Shown piece after piece: positions 26,312 to 35,699 of a DNA stretch of 42,096 nt. The DNA comes from Aureibaculum marinum (GTDB lineage Bacteria > Bacteroidota > Bacteroidia > Flavobacteriales > Flavobacteriaceae): assembly GCF_003813905.1 (NCBI RefSeq), contig NZ_RPFJ01000018.1, positions 1 through 42,096 on the forward strand. The letters are read 5' to 3'. Position 1 is the first letter of the stretch. Every line of letters starts with the position of its first letter. The notes under the pieces are model-generated. The model was not told the DNA's origin. It worked only from the letters and a program-made list of their open reading frames with translations, and did not search any database. The position numbers and the translations under genes were made by a program.

Positions 26312-28564
26312 ATGAGAAAACCCATTTTAACTCTATTATCTGTTGTATTTATAATTACTTCAGCCTTTACCCAACAACAATCTGAAAAAAATGAGCGAAA
26401 ACCTGGACATGAAAACACAAGTAAATTTAGACAATTAAAACAAGAATTACCTACCCCAAATGATCAGCATACAGCTTCTGGAGCACCTGGCCATGCATAC
26501 ACTCAACAACAAGTTGACTATGTGATGAATATTACAATAGATGATGAAACTCAAAAACTTTATGGAGACGAAGTTATAACCTATCATAATAATTCTAAAG
26601 ATGTTTTAGAATATTTATGGATTCAATTAGATCAAAACATGAGAGCTCCTGATTCTAAAACTCCAGACATCAGAGAAACTAGAATGCGAAATACTTTTAC
26701 TACAGCAGAAAAGTTTGCAAAAGATAATTTGGAGCCCCCTTTTCCTGGAGGCTTTCATCTAGATTATGTAAAAGATGCTAACGATAACGATTTATCGTAT
26801 ATGGTAAATAGTACAATGATGCGTATAAATTTACCAAAACCTTTAGCTTCTGGAGAAAAATTTGTTTTTAAAATTAAGTGGTGGTATCAAATTAATAATT
26901 ATTTTATTGATAGTGGTAGATCGGGTTATGAGCATTTTGAAAAAGATGGAAATAATCTATATGTAATTGCACAGTTTTTCCCTCGATTAGCTGTTTACAA
27001 TAATGTTGAAGGATGGCAAAATATGCAATTTTGGGGACGCAGTGAATTTGCTTTAGAATTTGGAAATTACACTGTAAATATTACGGTTCCTGCTGATCAC
27101 ATTGTAGCTGCAACAGGAGTATTACAAAATCCTAAAGAGGTATTGACTAAAGATCAACAAAAAAGATTAGAAATTGCAAGAAAATCATTTGACAACCCAG
27201 TTATAATTGCAACACAAGCTGAAGCAGAAAAAGCAGAAAAAAAACGTTCTAAAAAAACAAAGACTTGGAAGTTTTATGCTGAAAATGTAAGAGATTTTGG
27301 AATTTCTACTTCACGAAAATTTATTTGGGACGCAATGGCTGTAGATATTAATGGAAAAACTGTTATGGCTTATTCTTATTACCCAAAAGAAGGAAATCCA
27401 TTATGGGAAAAACATTCTACAAGAGTTGTAGCAAATACATTAAAGGTATATTCTAAATATACATTTGATTATCCTTACCATAAAGCAATTTCTATAAATG
27501 CAGAACGTCAAGGTATGGAATATCCTCAAATTTGTTGGAATTTTGGACGTCCTAAAGAAGATGGAACTTATTCAGATAGAGTTAGAGATGGTATGATTGG
27601 TGTAATAACTCATGAGGTTGGTCATAACTTTTTCCCAATGATTGTGAATTCTGATGAACGTCAATGGACATGGATGGATGAAGGGATAAATTCATTTGTT
27701 GAGATGTTAGCCGAATATGAATATGACCCTAACTTTAAAACACGTAGCTTACCTAAAGATATGGTTGGTTATATGAGTATTGATCAAGATTATTTATCTC
27801 CTATTATGACTCAAGGTGATGCTGTTTATAATTTTGGAGCAAATGCTTACAAAAAACCTGCCGCTGGATTATGGATGTTAAGACATACCATAATGGGCCC
27901 AGAGTTATTTGACTTTGCTTTTAGAACGTATTCAAGACGATGGATGTTTAAACATCCAACACCAGCTGATTTCTTTAGAACTATGGAAGATGCTTCTGCT
28001 ATGGATTTAGATTGGTTCTGGAGAGGATGGTTTTATACCACAGATTATAATGATGTTGGTATAGGTGAAGTAAAACAATACCATTTATCAACAAAAGGAA
28101 CTGATAAGGATAAAGAAAGAGCTGCAAGATATGGTATAAATGCAGACGATTTGATTTATTTTGTTGAAACTACTACTGATAGTGATACTCCAGTAAAGGC
28201 TAAAGACATTCCTGCAATTAACGAATATTTAAAAGATCTTTCTAAAGAAGAAAAAAAGAATTTAAAAACTTTTCCAAATTATTTTTATGAGGTTACTTTT
28301 GAAAAGCCAGGAGGTCTTGTACTCCCTTTAATTGTTGGGCTTGAGTATGAAGATGGTACTAAAGAAAGAAAACAATTTCCTGCTGAAATTTGGAATAAAA
28401 AAGACAATGGTGTAAAAAGAATTTTTGCCAGTTCAAAACAAATCATTAATATTGTAGTCGATCCGGACTTAGAAACAGCAGATATAGATATATCCAACAA
28501 TAGTTGGCCTAAAAAAATTGAAAATAACCAATTTGAACAATTCAAGGACAAATTGAAAAATTAG
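26312..28564 (+). CDS. Secreted M1-family metallopeptidase
   Basis: 750 residues with a signal peptide ending near AFTQQ (about 21). The zinc site is THEVGHNFFP with His434, Glu435 and His438, plus the third ligand Glu457 in WMDEGINSF. This is the exact HExxH-x18-E spacing of gluzincins. The N-terminal beta-saddle domain (about 60-300) and long C-terminal region are typical of Bacteroidota M1 homologues. The GAMEN exopeptidase motif is not obvious; a RQGMEYPQICWNFG stretch lies near its place. It is predicted to degrade peptides in the periplasm or outside the cell. It has its own promoter and ends at a terminator shared with purC. Confidence 0.93.
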   Translation: MRKPILTLLSVVFIITSAFTQQQSEKNERKPGHENTSKFRQLKQELPTPNDQHTASGAPGHAYTQQQVDYVMNITIDDETQKLYGDEVITYHNNSKDVLEYLWIQLDQNMRAPDSKTPDIRETRMRNTFTTAEKFAKDNLEPPFPGGFHLDYVKDANDNDLSYMVNSTMMRINLPKPLASGEKFVFKIKWWYQINNYFIDSGRSGYEHFEKDGNNLYVIAQFFPRLAVYNNVEGWQNMQFWGRSEFALEFGNYTVNITVPADHIVAATGVLQNPKEVLTKDQQKRLEIARKSFDNPVIIATQAEAEKAEKKRSKKTKTWKFYAENVRDFGISTSRKFIWDAMAVDINGKTVMAYSYYPKEGNPLWEKHSTRVVANTLKVYSKYTFDYPYHKAISINAERQGMEYPQICWNFGRPKEDGTYSDRVRDGMIGVITHEVGHNFFPMIVNSDERQWTWMDEGINSFVEMLAEYEYDPNFKTRSLPKDMVGYMSIDQDYLSPIMTQGDAVYNFGANAYKKPAAGLWMLRHTIMGPELFDFAFRTYSRRWMFKHPTPADFFRTMEDASAMDLDWFWRGWFYTTDYNDVGIGEVKQYHLSTKGTDKDKERAARYGINADDLIYFVETTTDSDTPVKAKDIPAINEYLKDLSKEEKKNLKTFPNYFYEVTFEKPGGLVLPLIVGLEYEDGTKERKQFPAEIWNKKDNGVKRIFASSKQIINIVVDPDLETADIDISNNSWPKKIENNQFEQFKDKLKN

Positions 28565-28590
28565 TGTTTTTAAATTTAGAGTTTTTTGTT

Positions 28591-28622
28591 AAATGCCCTA
28601 GTCAGTTATGATTAGGGCATTT
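28591..28622. terminator. Bidirectional terminator between the M1 peptidase gene and purC
   Basis: Perfect 10-base arms AAATGCCCTA (28591-28600) and TAGGGCATTT (28613-28622) enclose a 12-base loop. A T-rich stretch follows on the plus strand. It sits between two convergent genes, 26 bases after one stop and 5 bases from the other, so it probably ends both transcripts. Confidence 0.8.
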
Positions 28623-28627
28623 TAATT

Positions 28628-29590
28628 TTAGTTATTCTTTAATAAATAGTTATTGATATTATTTTCAATTCTATTCAGAATTGAAGTAGTATCTGATTTT
28701 TCAAATTTTTCTCCTATAATATTCTCATATAGCTCTATATATCGTTCAGAAATATCTATTACCTTTTCATCTGTCATTTCTGGAACTTTTTGACCTTCTA
28801 ACCCTTGAAATCCATTTGCTATTAACCATTGTCTAACAAACTCCTTTGACAACTGTTTTTGAGGCTCTCCCCTTTCTTGTCTTTTTGCATAACCATCTTT
28901 ATAAAAATAACGAGAGGAATCTGGGGTGTGAATTTCATCAATTAACACAATTTTACCATCATTAGTTTTGCCAAATTCATATTTGGTATCTACTAGTATT
29001 AATCCTCGTTGAGATGCTATTTCTGTTCCCCTCTTAAAAAGAGCTCTGGTATAATTTTCTAATATTAAATAGTCTTCTTCACTTACAATATTTTTAGAAA
29101 TTATATCTTCTTTAGAAATATCTTCGTCATGCTCTCCTTCATCAGCTTTAGTTGCAGGGGTAATAATAGGTTCTGGAAATTTATCATTTTCTTTCATTCC
29201 TTCAGGTAATGTAACACCACAGAGTGTTCTTTTACCTAGCTTATATTCTCTGGCAGCATGTCCTGATAAATACCCCCTAATAACCATTTCTACTTTAAAA
29301 GGTGTACATAAATGACCAATAGCAACATTAGGATCTGGAGTTGCTATTAACCAATTTGGAACTATATCGGCAGTAGCATCCATCATTTTTGTAGCTATCT
29401 GATTTAATATTTGACCTTTAAATGGAATTTGTTTAGGTAAAACAACATCAAAAGCGGAAAGTCTATCTGTAGCTATCATTATTAAAAGTTTATCATCTAT
29501 ATTATAAACTTCTCTGACTTTTCCACGATAAACAGATTTTTGTTTGTTAAATTTAAAATTAGTTTGATTAATTGTATTGTTAATAGACAT
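28628..29590 (-). CDS. purC: Phosphoribosylaminoimidazole-succinocarboxamide (SAICAR) synthase
   Basis: 320 residues, the longer variant common in Bacteroidota and yeast-type enzymes. Landmarks are [11 protein letters not shown] (21-31), [28 protein letters not shown] and [10 protein letters not shown], with [11 protein letters not shown] near the middle. It joins CAIR and aspartate with ATP in step eight of purine synthesis, in the cytosol. It is encoded 30 bases downstream of phoH, probably co-transcribed, and ends at the shared terminator. Confidence 0.96.
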   Translation of the reverse strand: MSINNTINQTNFKFNKQKSVYRGKVREVYNIDDKLLIMIATDRLSAFDVVLPKQIPFKGQILNQIATKMMDATADIVPNWLIATPDPNVAIGHLCTPFKVEMVIRGYLSGHAAREYKLGKRTLCGVTLPEGMKENDKFPEPIITPATKADEGEHDEDISKEDIISKNIVSEEDYLILENYTRALFKRGTEIASQRGLILVDTKYEFGKTNDGKIVLIDEIHTPDSSRYFYKDGYAKRQERGEPQKQLSKEFVRQWLIANGFQGLEGQKVPEMTDEKVIDISERYIELYENIIGEKFEKSDTTSILNRIENNINNYLLKNN

Positions 29591-29620
29591 ATGATTAAAT
29601 TATTTTTTACTTAAAACTGA

Positions 29621-30568
29621 TTACTCAGTTTCAATACTTTTATATGCTGTTATTATTTCTTTTACTAATCTATGACGTATTACATCTTTATCATCTAAAT
29701 AAACGATGCTTATTCCATCAATATCTTTTAATGCTAAAATAGACTCTTTAAGTCCTGATACTTGTCGCTTAGGTAAATCTATCTGACCAGGATCACCAGT
29801 AATAATAAATTTGGCATTTTTCCCCATTCTGGTTAAAAACATTTTCATTTGAGCATGGGTTGTATTTTGGGCTTCATCTAAAATTACAAATGCATTATCT
29901 AACGTTCTACCTCGCATAAAAGCCAATGGTGCAATTTGAATAATACCACTTAAAATATAAGTTTCTAATTTTTCGTAGGGAATCATATCTCGTAAAGCAT
30001 CATAAAGAGGTTGCATGTATGGATCTAATTTTTCTTTTAAGTCTCCTGGTAAAAAACCGAGATTCTCTCCTGATTCTACCGCAGGTCTAGTTAAAATAAT
30101 CCTTTTTATTTCTTTGTTTTTTAACGCATTAACTGCAAGAGCAACTGCTGTGTAAGTTTTTCCTGTACCAGCCGGACCTACTGCAAACAGCATGTCATTT
30201 TTCTGCATTTCACTAACCATTTTTCGTTGATTCTCGGTTTGAGCTTTAATTAATTTTCCACCAACACCGTGAACTAATACGTCACTATTTTTTTTAGTAT
30301 TTTTATGAGCGTCACCGTTAGAAGTTAATAATTGTTCAATGCTATTTTCGTCTAGTTTATTATATTTATTAAAATAATTAACTAGCATTGTAAGACGCTT
30401 TTCAAACTCGTCTAGTAATTCCTTTTCACCAAAAATTTTAATTTTATTACCACGAGCAACTATTTTAATTTTTGGAAAATATTTTTTTAGTTGTTCAATA
30501 TTACTGTTGTGTGTGCCAAAAAAATCTTTAGGACTTATTTCTGTTAATTCAATAATTCTTTCGTTCAA
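29621..30568 (-). CDS. phoH: PhoH-like ATPase
   Basis: 315 residues. An N-terminal KH-like segment (about 25-70) is followed by the PhoH nucleotide-binding domain: Walker A GPAGTGKT at 131-138, RPAVESGENLGFLPGDLKEK after it, Walker B VILDEAQ ending at 234, and TRMGKNAKFIITGDPGQIDLP. The family is a cytosolic ATPase linked to RNA metabolism; the exact role remains unclear. It is the first gene of the phoH-purC pair. Confidence 0.93.
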   Translation of the reverse strand: MNERIIELTEISPKDFFGTHNSNIEQLKKYFPKIKIVARGNKIKIFGEKELLDEFEKRLTMLVNYFNKYNKLDENSIEQLLTSNGDAHKNTKKNSDVLVHGVGGKLIKAQTENQRKMVSEMQKNDMLFAVGPAGTGKTYTAVALAVNALKNKEIKRIILTRPAVESGENLGFLPGDLKEKLDPYMQPLYDALRDMIPYEKLETYILSGIIQIAPLAFMRGRTLDNAFVILDEAQNTTHAQMKMFLTRMGKNAKFIITGDPGQIDLPKRQVSGLKESILALKDIDGISIVYLDDKDVIRHRLVKEIITAYKSIETE

Positions 30569-30634
30569 ATGAATTTATTTTTTTATTTATTAAAAACTGC
30601 GATAATTTTATATGGTAATCAATTAGATATTGAT

Positions 30635-30655
30635 TAGTTTTGCATTACAAATTTA
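30635..30655. promoter_or_regulatory. Overlapping divergent -7 elements between phoH and the SAM hydrolase gene
   Basis: TAGTTTTG (30635-30642, plus strand) and TAAATTTG (30648-30655 read on the minus strand) both fit TAnnTTTG and lie only five bases apart. They would serve the gene at 30706 and phoH (start 30568) respectively. Neither has a clear -33 TTG. Confidence 0.4.
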
Positions 30656-30705
30656 ACAATTAAAAAGGTTATTAATTACTCTCTTACTCAATAAGTAATC
30701 AACAA

Positions 30706-31524
30706 ATGTCTTTGATAACATTAACAACTGATTTTGGAACAAAAGACCATTTTATTGGTGCCATGAAAGGTGCAATATATACAGAATTAAATGATGCCAG
30801 AGTTGTTGATATTTCTCATCAAATTACACCCTTTAACATTACAGAAACAGCATATATTTTAAAAAATGCGTATAAAAAATTTCCAAAAGGTAGTATTCAC
30901 ATTATTGATGTTGATTCTGAATTAAGTATAGAGAATAAACACATAGCTATTGCTTTAGATGGTCATTATTTTATTTGTGCTAATAATGGTATTATTTCAA
31001 TGATTTCATCTGAAATAAAGCCTGATAAAGTTGTTGAAATAAACATTCATAATTCACTATCTAGTTTTTCTGCTTTTGTAAAAGTTGCTTGTCATATTGC
31101 TCGTGGAGGCACCTTAGAAGTAATTGGAAAGCCCATTGCAGATATAAAACAAATAAATGAAGTTCAGCCTTATATTAATACTGAAAACAATCAAATTATT
31201 GGAAGTGTAATTTATATTGACAATTACGGAAATGTAATTACTAATATTACAAGAAAATTATTTCATGAAATTGGTAAAAGTCGCCCATTTGAAGTAAAAG
31301 CAAGAAATTATACCTTTAAAAAAGTATTAAATAGGTACAATGAAATAATAAATTTTGAAAGCACCAAAGAGCTTAGAGATTATGATGGTCAAAAGTTGGC
31401 ACTTTTTAACTCTTCTGACTATTTAGAAATTGCTATTTACAAAAGTAATTTAAAATCTGTAGGAGGTGCTTCTACCCTATTGGGATTAGATTATAGAGAT
31501 TCCATTACTGTTAGATTTTTATAA
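30706..31524 (+). CDS. S-adenosyl-L-methionine hydrolase (adenosine-forming) family protein
   Basis: 272 residues. The N-terminus SLITLTTDFGTKDHFIGAMKG with Asp9 is the signature of the DUF62/SAM hydroxide adenosyltransferase family, related to fluorinase and chlorinase. It is followed by a HIIDVD segment, a CANNGIISMI stretch and a VIYIDNYGNVITNI stretch. The chlorinase/fluorinase-specific insertions are not evident, so water is the likely nucleophile, yielding adenosine and methionine. It starts a plus-strand operon with the ABM protein (1-base gap), gldF and gldG. Confidence 0.9.
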   Translation: MSLITLTTDFGTKDHFIGAMKGAIYTELNDARVVDISHQITPFNITETAYILKNAYKKFPKGSIHIIDVDSELSIENKHIAIALDGHYFICANNGIISMISSEIKPDKVVEINIHNSLSSFSAFVKVACHIARGGTLEVIGKPIADIKQINEVQPYINTENNQIIGSVIYIDNYGNVITNITRKLFHEIGKSRPFEVKARNYTFKKVLNRYNEIINFESTKELRDYDGQKLALFNSSDYLEIAIYKSNLKSVGGASTLLGLDYRDSITVRFL

Positions 31525-31525
31525 A

Positions 31526-31822
31526 ATGTTGATAAGAATAGTAAAAATGAATTTTGAACTTAATGAAATTGATAATTTCTTAAGTATTTTTAACGCCCAT
31601 AAACAAAAAATAAGAAATTTTAAAGGTTGTACACATCTAGAATTGTTGAGAGATGTTAATAATACCAATATTATTTTTACGTATAGTTATTGGGAAAGTG
31701 AGCAACATTTAGAAGATTACAGAAAATCTGAATTGTTTAAAGATGTTTGGTCTAAAACCAAAAAATTATTTAACAACAAACCCGAAGCTTGGAGCGTTGA
31801 AAGGGTTGAAACTATTGAATAA
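31526..31822 (+). CDS. ABM-domain (antibiotic biosynthesis monooxygenase-like) small protein
   Basis: 98 residues. It has the ferredoxin-like ABM fold pattern: a first strand MLIRIVKMNF, a helix FLSIFNAHKQKIRNF, GCTHLELLRDVNN, IIFTYSYWESEQHLEDYRKS, then the helix to WSKTKKLF. These proteins are dimeric, and only some are true monooxygenases; many are of unknown function. It sits 1 base after the SAM hydrolase gene and 3 before gldF. The very tight spacing suggests joint expression; a link to gliding is only positional. Confidence 0.82.
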   Translation: MLIRIVKMNFELNEIDNFLSIFNAHKQKIRNFKGCTHLELLRDVNNTNIIFTYSYWESEQHLEDYRKSELFKDVWSKTKKLFNNKPEAWSVERVETIE

Positions 31823-31825
31823 TAT

Positions 31826-32539
31826 ATGATATCTATTTTAAAAAAGGAATTAAATTCATTTTTTGCCTCGCCTATTGGGTACTTAGTTATTGCTGTGTTT
31901 TTAGTAATAAATGGCTTATTTTTATGGGTGTTTAATGGCGATTTTAACATCCTTAATGCAGGTTTTGCAGACTTAAATAGCTTCTTTTTTATAACCCCAT
32001 GGTTTTTTTTATTTTTAATACCTGCAATTACAATGCGTACTTTTTCTGATGAATTTAGATTAGGAACCATTGAAATTTTAAAAACAAAACCCATAAGCAA
32101 TTGGCAAATAGTGTGGGGGAAATTTTTAGGTGCATTTTTTTTAATAATTTTAGCTTTACTGCCAACACTTATTTATGCATTTAGTATTTTAAAATTAGGT
32201 AATCCTCCTAACAATTTAGATCTGGGCAGTACAATTGGTTCATATGTTGGATTATTATGCATTGCTAGTACTTATACTGCTATTGGTTTATTTACATCAA
32301 CCTTTTCTAATAATCAAATAGTTGCATTTATTATTGCTATTGCTATTTCATTTTTTATATTTTATGGATTTGAAGCATTAGCCGATTTAAACATTTCTGA
32401 ATCGTTACGTAGTTTTGGAATGTTTGATCATTTTAAAAGCATTAGCCGTGGAGTAATTGATACAAAAGATATAGTTTACTTTTTATCGGTTACAATCTTC
32501 TTTTTGTTTCTAACCCATATAAAATTAGATGCAGAATGA
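31826..32539 (+). CDS. gldF: Gliding motility-associated ABC transporter permease GldF
   Basis: 237 residues with six predicted membrane helices. The N-terminus MISILKKELNSFFASPIGYL and the segment FSDEFRLGTIEILKTKPIS are hallmarks of GldF and ABC-2-type permeases. It forms an inner-membrane transporter with GldG and the ATPase GldA, first found in gliding mutants of Flavobacterium johnsoniae. gldA is not in this window. The stop overlaps the gldG start by 4 bases (ATGA). Confidence 0.93.
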   Translation: MISILKKELNSFFASPIGYLVIAVFLVINGLFLWVFNGDFNILNAGFADLNSFFFITPWFFLFLIPAITMRTFSDEFRLGTIEILKTKPISNWQIVWGKFLGAFFLIILALLPTLIYAFSILKLGNPPNNLDLGSTIGSYVGLLCIASTYTAIGLFTSTFSNNQIVAFIIAIAISFFIFYGFEALADLNISESLRSFGMFDHFKSISRGVIDTKDIVYFLSVTIFFLFLTHIKLDAE

Positions 32540-34176
32540 AAAATACACCTAAAATATTACTACTATTTATTGCTTTAATTTCTATTAATTTTTTAGCAAG
32601 TAAATTTTATAAAAGATTAGATTTAACTAAAGATAAACGCTATACTTTATCTAAAACTACAATTGACATTGTAGATAATTTAGATGAAAATGCTATTATA
32701 AAAGTATATTTAGAAGGAGATTTTCCTTCTGAATTTAAACGGTTACAAAAAGAAACAAGACAGCATTTAGAAGAGCTTTATGCTATTAATAGTAATATTA
32801 AGTATAAATTTATTGATCCCTTAGATTCTGCTGAAGAATTAATAAAAAAGGGATTACAACCGAGTAGACTCTCTGTACAAGAAGATGGAAAATTATCGGA
32901 AGCGGTAATTTTTCCGTGGGCAACAATCACTTATAAAGACAAAACGGAAAATATTAATTTATTAGTTGATGTCTCAATAGACAACCAAGAAGAACAACTT
33001 CAGAATTCTATAGAAAATTTAGAATTTGCTTTTACAGAAGCCATTCATAAAGTATCTAGTGAAAAAAATCAAACTGTAGCAATTTTAAAAGGAAATGGCG
33101 AGTTGGATGATATTTACTTAGCAAGTTTTTTAAGTCAATTGAATCAATACTATAAATTAGCTCCTTTTACTTTAGACTCAGTAGCCAATCAACCTCAAAA
33201 AACTTTAGAACAACTATCAAATTTTGATCTTACTATAATTGCTAAACCTCAAGAAAAATTTACCGAAGAAGAAAAGTTTACACTTGATCAATATATTACC
33301 AATGGAGGAAAAACTTTATGGTTAATTGATAATGTTACGGCAGAATTAGATAGTTTAACAAATACCGGACAAAGTCTAGCTTTTAATAAAGATTTAAATT
33401 TAACCGATTTATTATTTAGTTATGGTGTAAGAATTAATTATGATTTAATTAGGGACGCTTATAGTGCTACTATTAGATTGGCTGATGGTAATGTGGGTAA
33501 TAAAACTCAATTTAAAGATTATATTTGGCATTATTATCCATTTATAACTTCAAAGAATGATCATCCAATTACAAAAGGTGTAGATCCTGTAAATTTAAAA
33601 TTTGCAAATACAATAGACACTTTAAAAAATAATTCTATTACTAAAACGGTTTTATTACAAAGTTCAAATTTTTCTAAACCCATAGGTTCACCTGTAATTA
33701 TATCTTTAGAAGAGATAGCAAAAAAACCACAAAAAGAAGATTATAATAAAGGTTTTCAAACTTTAGGTGTATTATTAGAGGGTGATTTTACTTCGGCCTA
33801 TAAAAATCGTGTAAAACCTTTTGAAACACCTATTTACAAAGAAAAAAGTGAACCCAATAAAATGGTAGTTATTGCCGATGGTGATATTATCGCCAATGAA
33901 TTGGTGAAAGGACAACCCATTGAATTAGGTGTTGATAAATACACAGGTGTACGCTATGGAAATTCTGAATTTTTAATGAATACTATCAATTATCTATTAG
34001 ATGATTCAGGATTGTTAAAATTGCGAAATAAAAAAATTCAATTACAATTCTTAGATAAAGAAAAAGCCTACACTGAACGCACTTATTGGCAAATAATTAA
34101 TGTAATTGTACCACTAGTAATTCTTCTTGTTTTTGGACTAGTTTTTACGTTTTTGAGAAAACGTAGATTTAGTTAA
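32536..34176 (+). CDS. gldG: Gliding motility-associated ABC transporter substrate-binding protein GldG
   Basis: 546 residues. It has one N-terminal helix (about 7-22), a DLTKDKRYTLSKTT segment diagnostic of GldG, a large periplasmic domain with an LSNFDLTIIAKP motif and a NGGKTLWLIDNV motif, and a C-terminal membrane helix followed by a basic end (LRKRRFS). It works with GldF and GldA. The 4-base overlap with gldF supports coupling. The next gene starts 78 bases on. Confidence 0.93.
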   Translation: MKNTPKILLLFIALISINFLASKFYKRLDLTKDKRYTLSKTTIDIVDNLDENAIIKVYLEGDFPSEFKRLQKETRQHLEELYAINSNIKYKFIDPLDSAEELIKKGLQPSRLSVQEDGKLSEAVIFPWATITYKDKTENINLLVDVSIDNQEEQLQNSIENLEFAFTEAIHKVSSEKNQTVAILKGNGELDDIYLASFLSQLNQYYKLAPFTLDSVANQPQKTLEQLSNFDLTIIAKPQEKFTEEEKFTLDQYITNGGKTLWLIDNVTAELDSLTNTGQSLAFNKDLNLTDLLFSYGVRINYDLIRDAYSATIRLADGNVGNKTQFKDYIWHYYPFITSKNDHPITKGVDPVNLKFANTIDTLKNNSITKTVLLQSSNFSKPIGSPVIISLEEIAKKPQKEDYNKGFQTLGVLLEGDFTSAYKNRVKPFETPIYKEKSEPNKMVVIADGDIIANELVKGQPIELGVDKYTGVRYGNSEFLMNTINYLLDDSGLLKLRNKKIQLQFLDKEKAYTERTYWQIINVIVPLVILLVFGLVFTFLRKRRFS

Positions 34177-34254
34177 ATATATGTTAAAGAAAACTGACCA
34201 TGTTAGTATTTAGTATCTTTAACAACTAAATTTAAATTAATCTAAATAACAACT

Positions 34255-35097
34255 ATGAATTACAAAAAACTTTTAATCCTATTTTTATGTATGGGTACAA
34301 TGGGTATAGGAGCCCAAATAAAGACACCTGCTGCTAGTCCAGCTTCAACAATAAAACAAACAGTTGGATTAACAGATGTTACTGTCGACTACTCTAGACC
34401 TTCAATGCGAAATAGAGTTATTTTTGGTGATGTTGTTCCTTATAATAAAATTTGGAGAACTGGGGCTAATGCCAGAACCAAAATTACATTTAGTGATGAT
34501 GTAACTATTAATGGAAACGTCTTAAAAAAAGGAACGTATGCTATTTTTACTAAACCAACCGCAACGGCTTGGGATATTTATTTTTATACTGAATATGAAG
34601 GCAGTGGAGCTATAAATAAATTAGATGAAAGTAAAATAGCTTTTAAAACAACTGCCAAAACTCAAAGTATTCCTGTAAATATTGAAACTTTTACTATTAC
34701 TATTGACGATTTAACGGACACTTCTGCGGTTTTAGGCTTTATGTGGGAAAAAACCTATGTTGGATTACAATTTACAGTACCAACAGACATCATTGCTACT
34801 AAAAGTATAGAAACTATTATGAATGGGCCTAGTGCAAATGATTATCATAGAGCTGCAAATTATTATAGAACTTCTGGTAAAGATTTAAAACAAGCATTAA
34901 TTTGGTCAACAAAAGCAACTGAAATGAATAAAAATGCATTTTGGATGTTTAGAGAAAAATCTCTAATTCATGCTGCATTAGGTGATAAAAAAGCAGCTAT
35001 AGAAACCGCTAAAAAATCATTAGAAATTGCTGAAAAAGCAGGAAGCGATCCTTATATTAAAATGAATAAGGAATCAATTAAAGAATGGTCAAAATAA
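34255..35097 (+). CDS. DUF2911 secreted protein with C-terminal TPR-like helices
   Basis: 280 residues with a signal peptide ending near GIGAQ (about 21). The DUF2911 domain covers about 25-170: VDYSRPSMRNR, FGDVVPYNKIWRTGANARTK, then LKKGTYAIFTKP. Residues about 195-275 form helical repeats of TPR type (DYHRAANYYRTSGKDLKQAL, ALGDKKAAIETAKKSLEIA). It is predicted to be periplasmic, function unknown. It is followed after 25 bases by a second, shorter DUF2911 protein. Confidence 0.85.
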   Translation: MNYKKLLILFLCMGTMGIGAQIKTPAASPASTIKQTVGLTDVTVDYSRPSMRNRVIFGDVVPYNKIWRTGANARTKITFSDDVTINGNVLKKGTYAIFTKPTATAWDIYFYTEYEGSGAINKLDESKIAFKTTAKTQSIPVNIETFTITIDDLTDTSAVLGFMWEKTYVGLQFTVPTDIIATKSIETIMNGPSANDYHRAANYYRTSGKDLKQALIWSTKATEMNKNAFWMFREKSLIHAALGDKKAAIETAKKSLEIAEKAGSDPYIKMNKESIKEWSK

Positions 35098-35122
35098 ATT
35101 AATTAACTAAACTAAAAAAAAA

Positions 35123-35620
35123 ATGAAAAATTTAAAATTCTTATTCATATTTATGCTAGTGACTAGCATAAGTTGTGCTCAAAAAAGTCCAAGACTACAA
35201 TCTAAAGGAGCTATTGATGGTGTTAATATTGCTATTGATTATGGAGCTCCTAGTGTAAAAGGGAGAACCATTTGGGGTGGTCTTGAAAAGTATGACAAAG
35301 TTTGGAGAGCTGGTGCAAATGAAAATACTACCATTTCTTTTGATGCAGCAGTAACCATTGATGGTGAGGAATTACCAGCAGGTAAATATGGATTTTTTAT
35401 TATTCCCAAAAAAGGAGATGATTGGACTATCATTTTTAATACAAAAAATGATGGTTGGGGAGCTTATAGTTATGACGAAAAAGATGACGCCCTTCGTGTA
35501 GATATTACTCCTGAATTTGGAGATGAAAACCAAGAACAACTTTTTTATGGAATAATGGACAATGAAATAATTTTTGCTTGGGAAAAAGTAAAACTTACTA
35601 TTCCTGTAGCTTCATTATAA
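35123..35620 (+). CDS. DUF2911 lipoprotein
   Basis: 165 residues. The N-terminus has a lipobox-like SISCAQK, so lipidation at Cys18 is plausible. The mature part is a single DUF2911 domain (IAIDYGAPSVKGRTIWGG, YDKVWRAGANENTT, LPAGKYGFFIIPKKGDDW), parallel to the upstream protein but without the helical extension. The two are a paralogous pair, likely co-transcribed and ended by the strong hairpin that follows. Confidence 0.83.
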   Translation: MKNLKFLFIFMLVTSISCAQKSPRLQSKGAIDGVNIAIDYGAPSVKGRTIWGGLEKYDKVWRAGANENTTISFDAAVTIDGEELPAGKYGFFIIPKKGDDWTIIFNTKNDGWGAYSYDEKDDALRVDITPEFGDENQEQLFYGIMDNEIIFAWEKVKLTIPVASL

Positions 35621-35638
35621 AGTAAATTTATAAATAAG

Positions 35639-35677
35639 AAAAGCCCAACATTCATTAGAATAGAATGTTGGGCTTTT
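35639..35677. terminator. Strong bidirectional rho-independent terminator
   Basis: Perfect 15-base arms AAAAGCCCAACATTC (35639-35653) and GAATGTTGGGCTTTT (35663-35677) enclose a 9-base loop, with A-rich and T-rich flanks on both strands. It lies between the DUF2911 lipoprotein gene and the convergent esterase gene. Confidence 0.92.
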
Positions 35678-35699
35678 AATTTTCATATCCATTTAAGTT

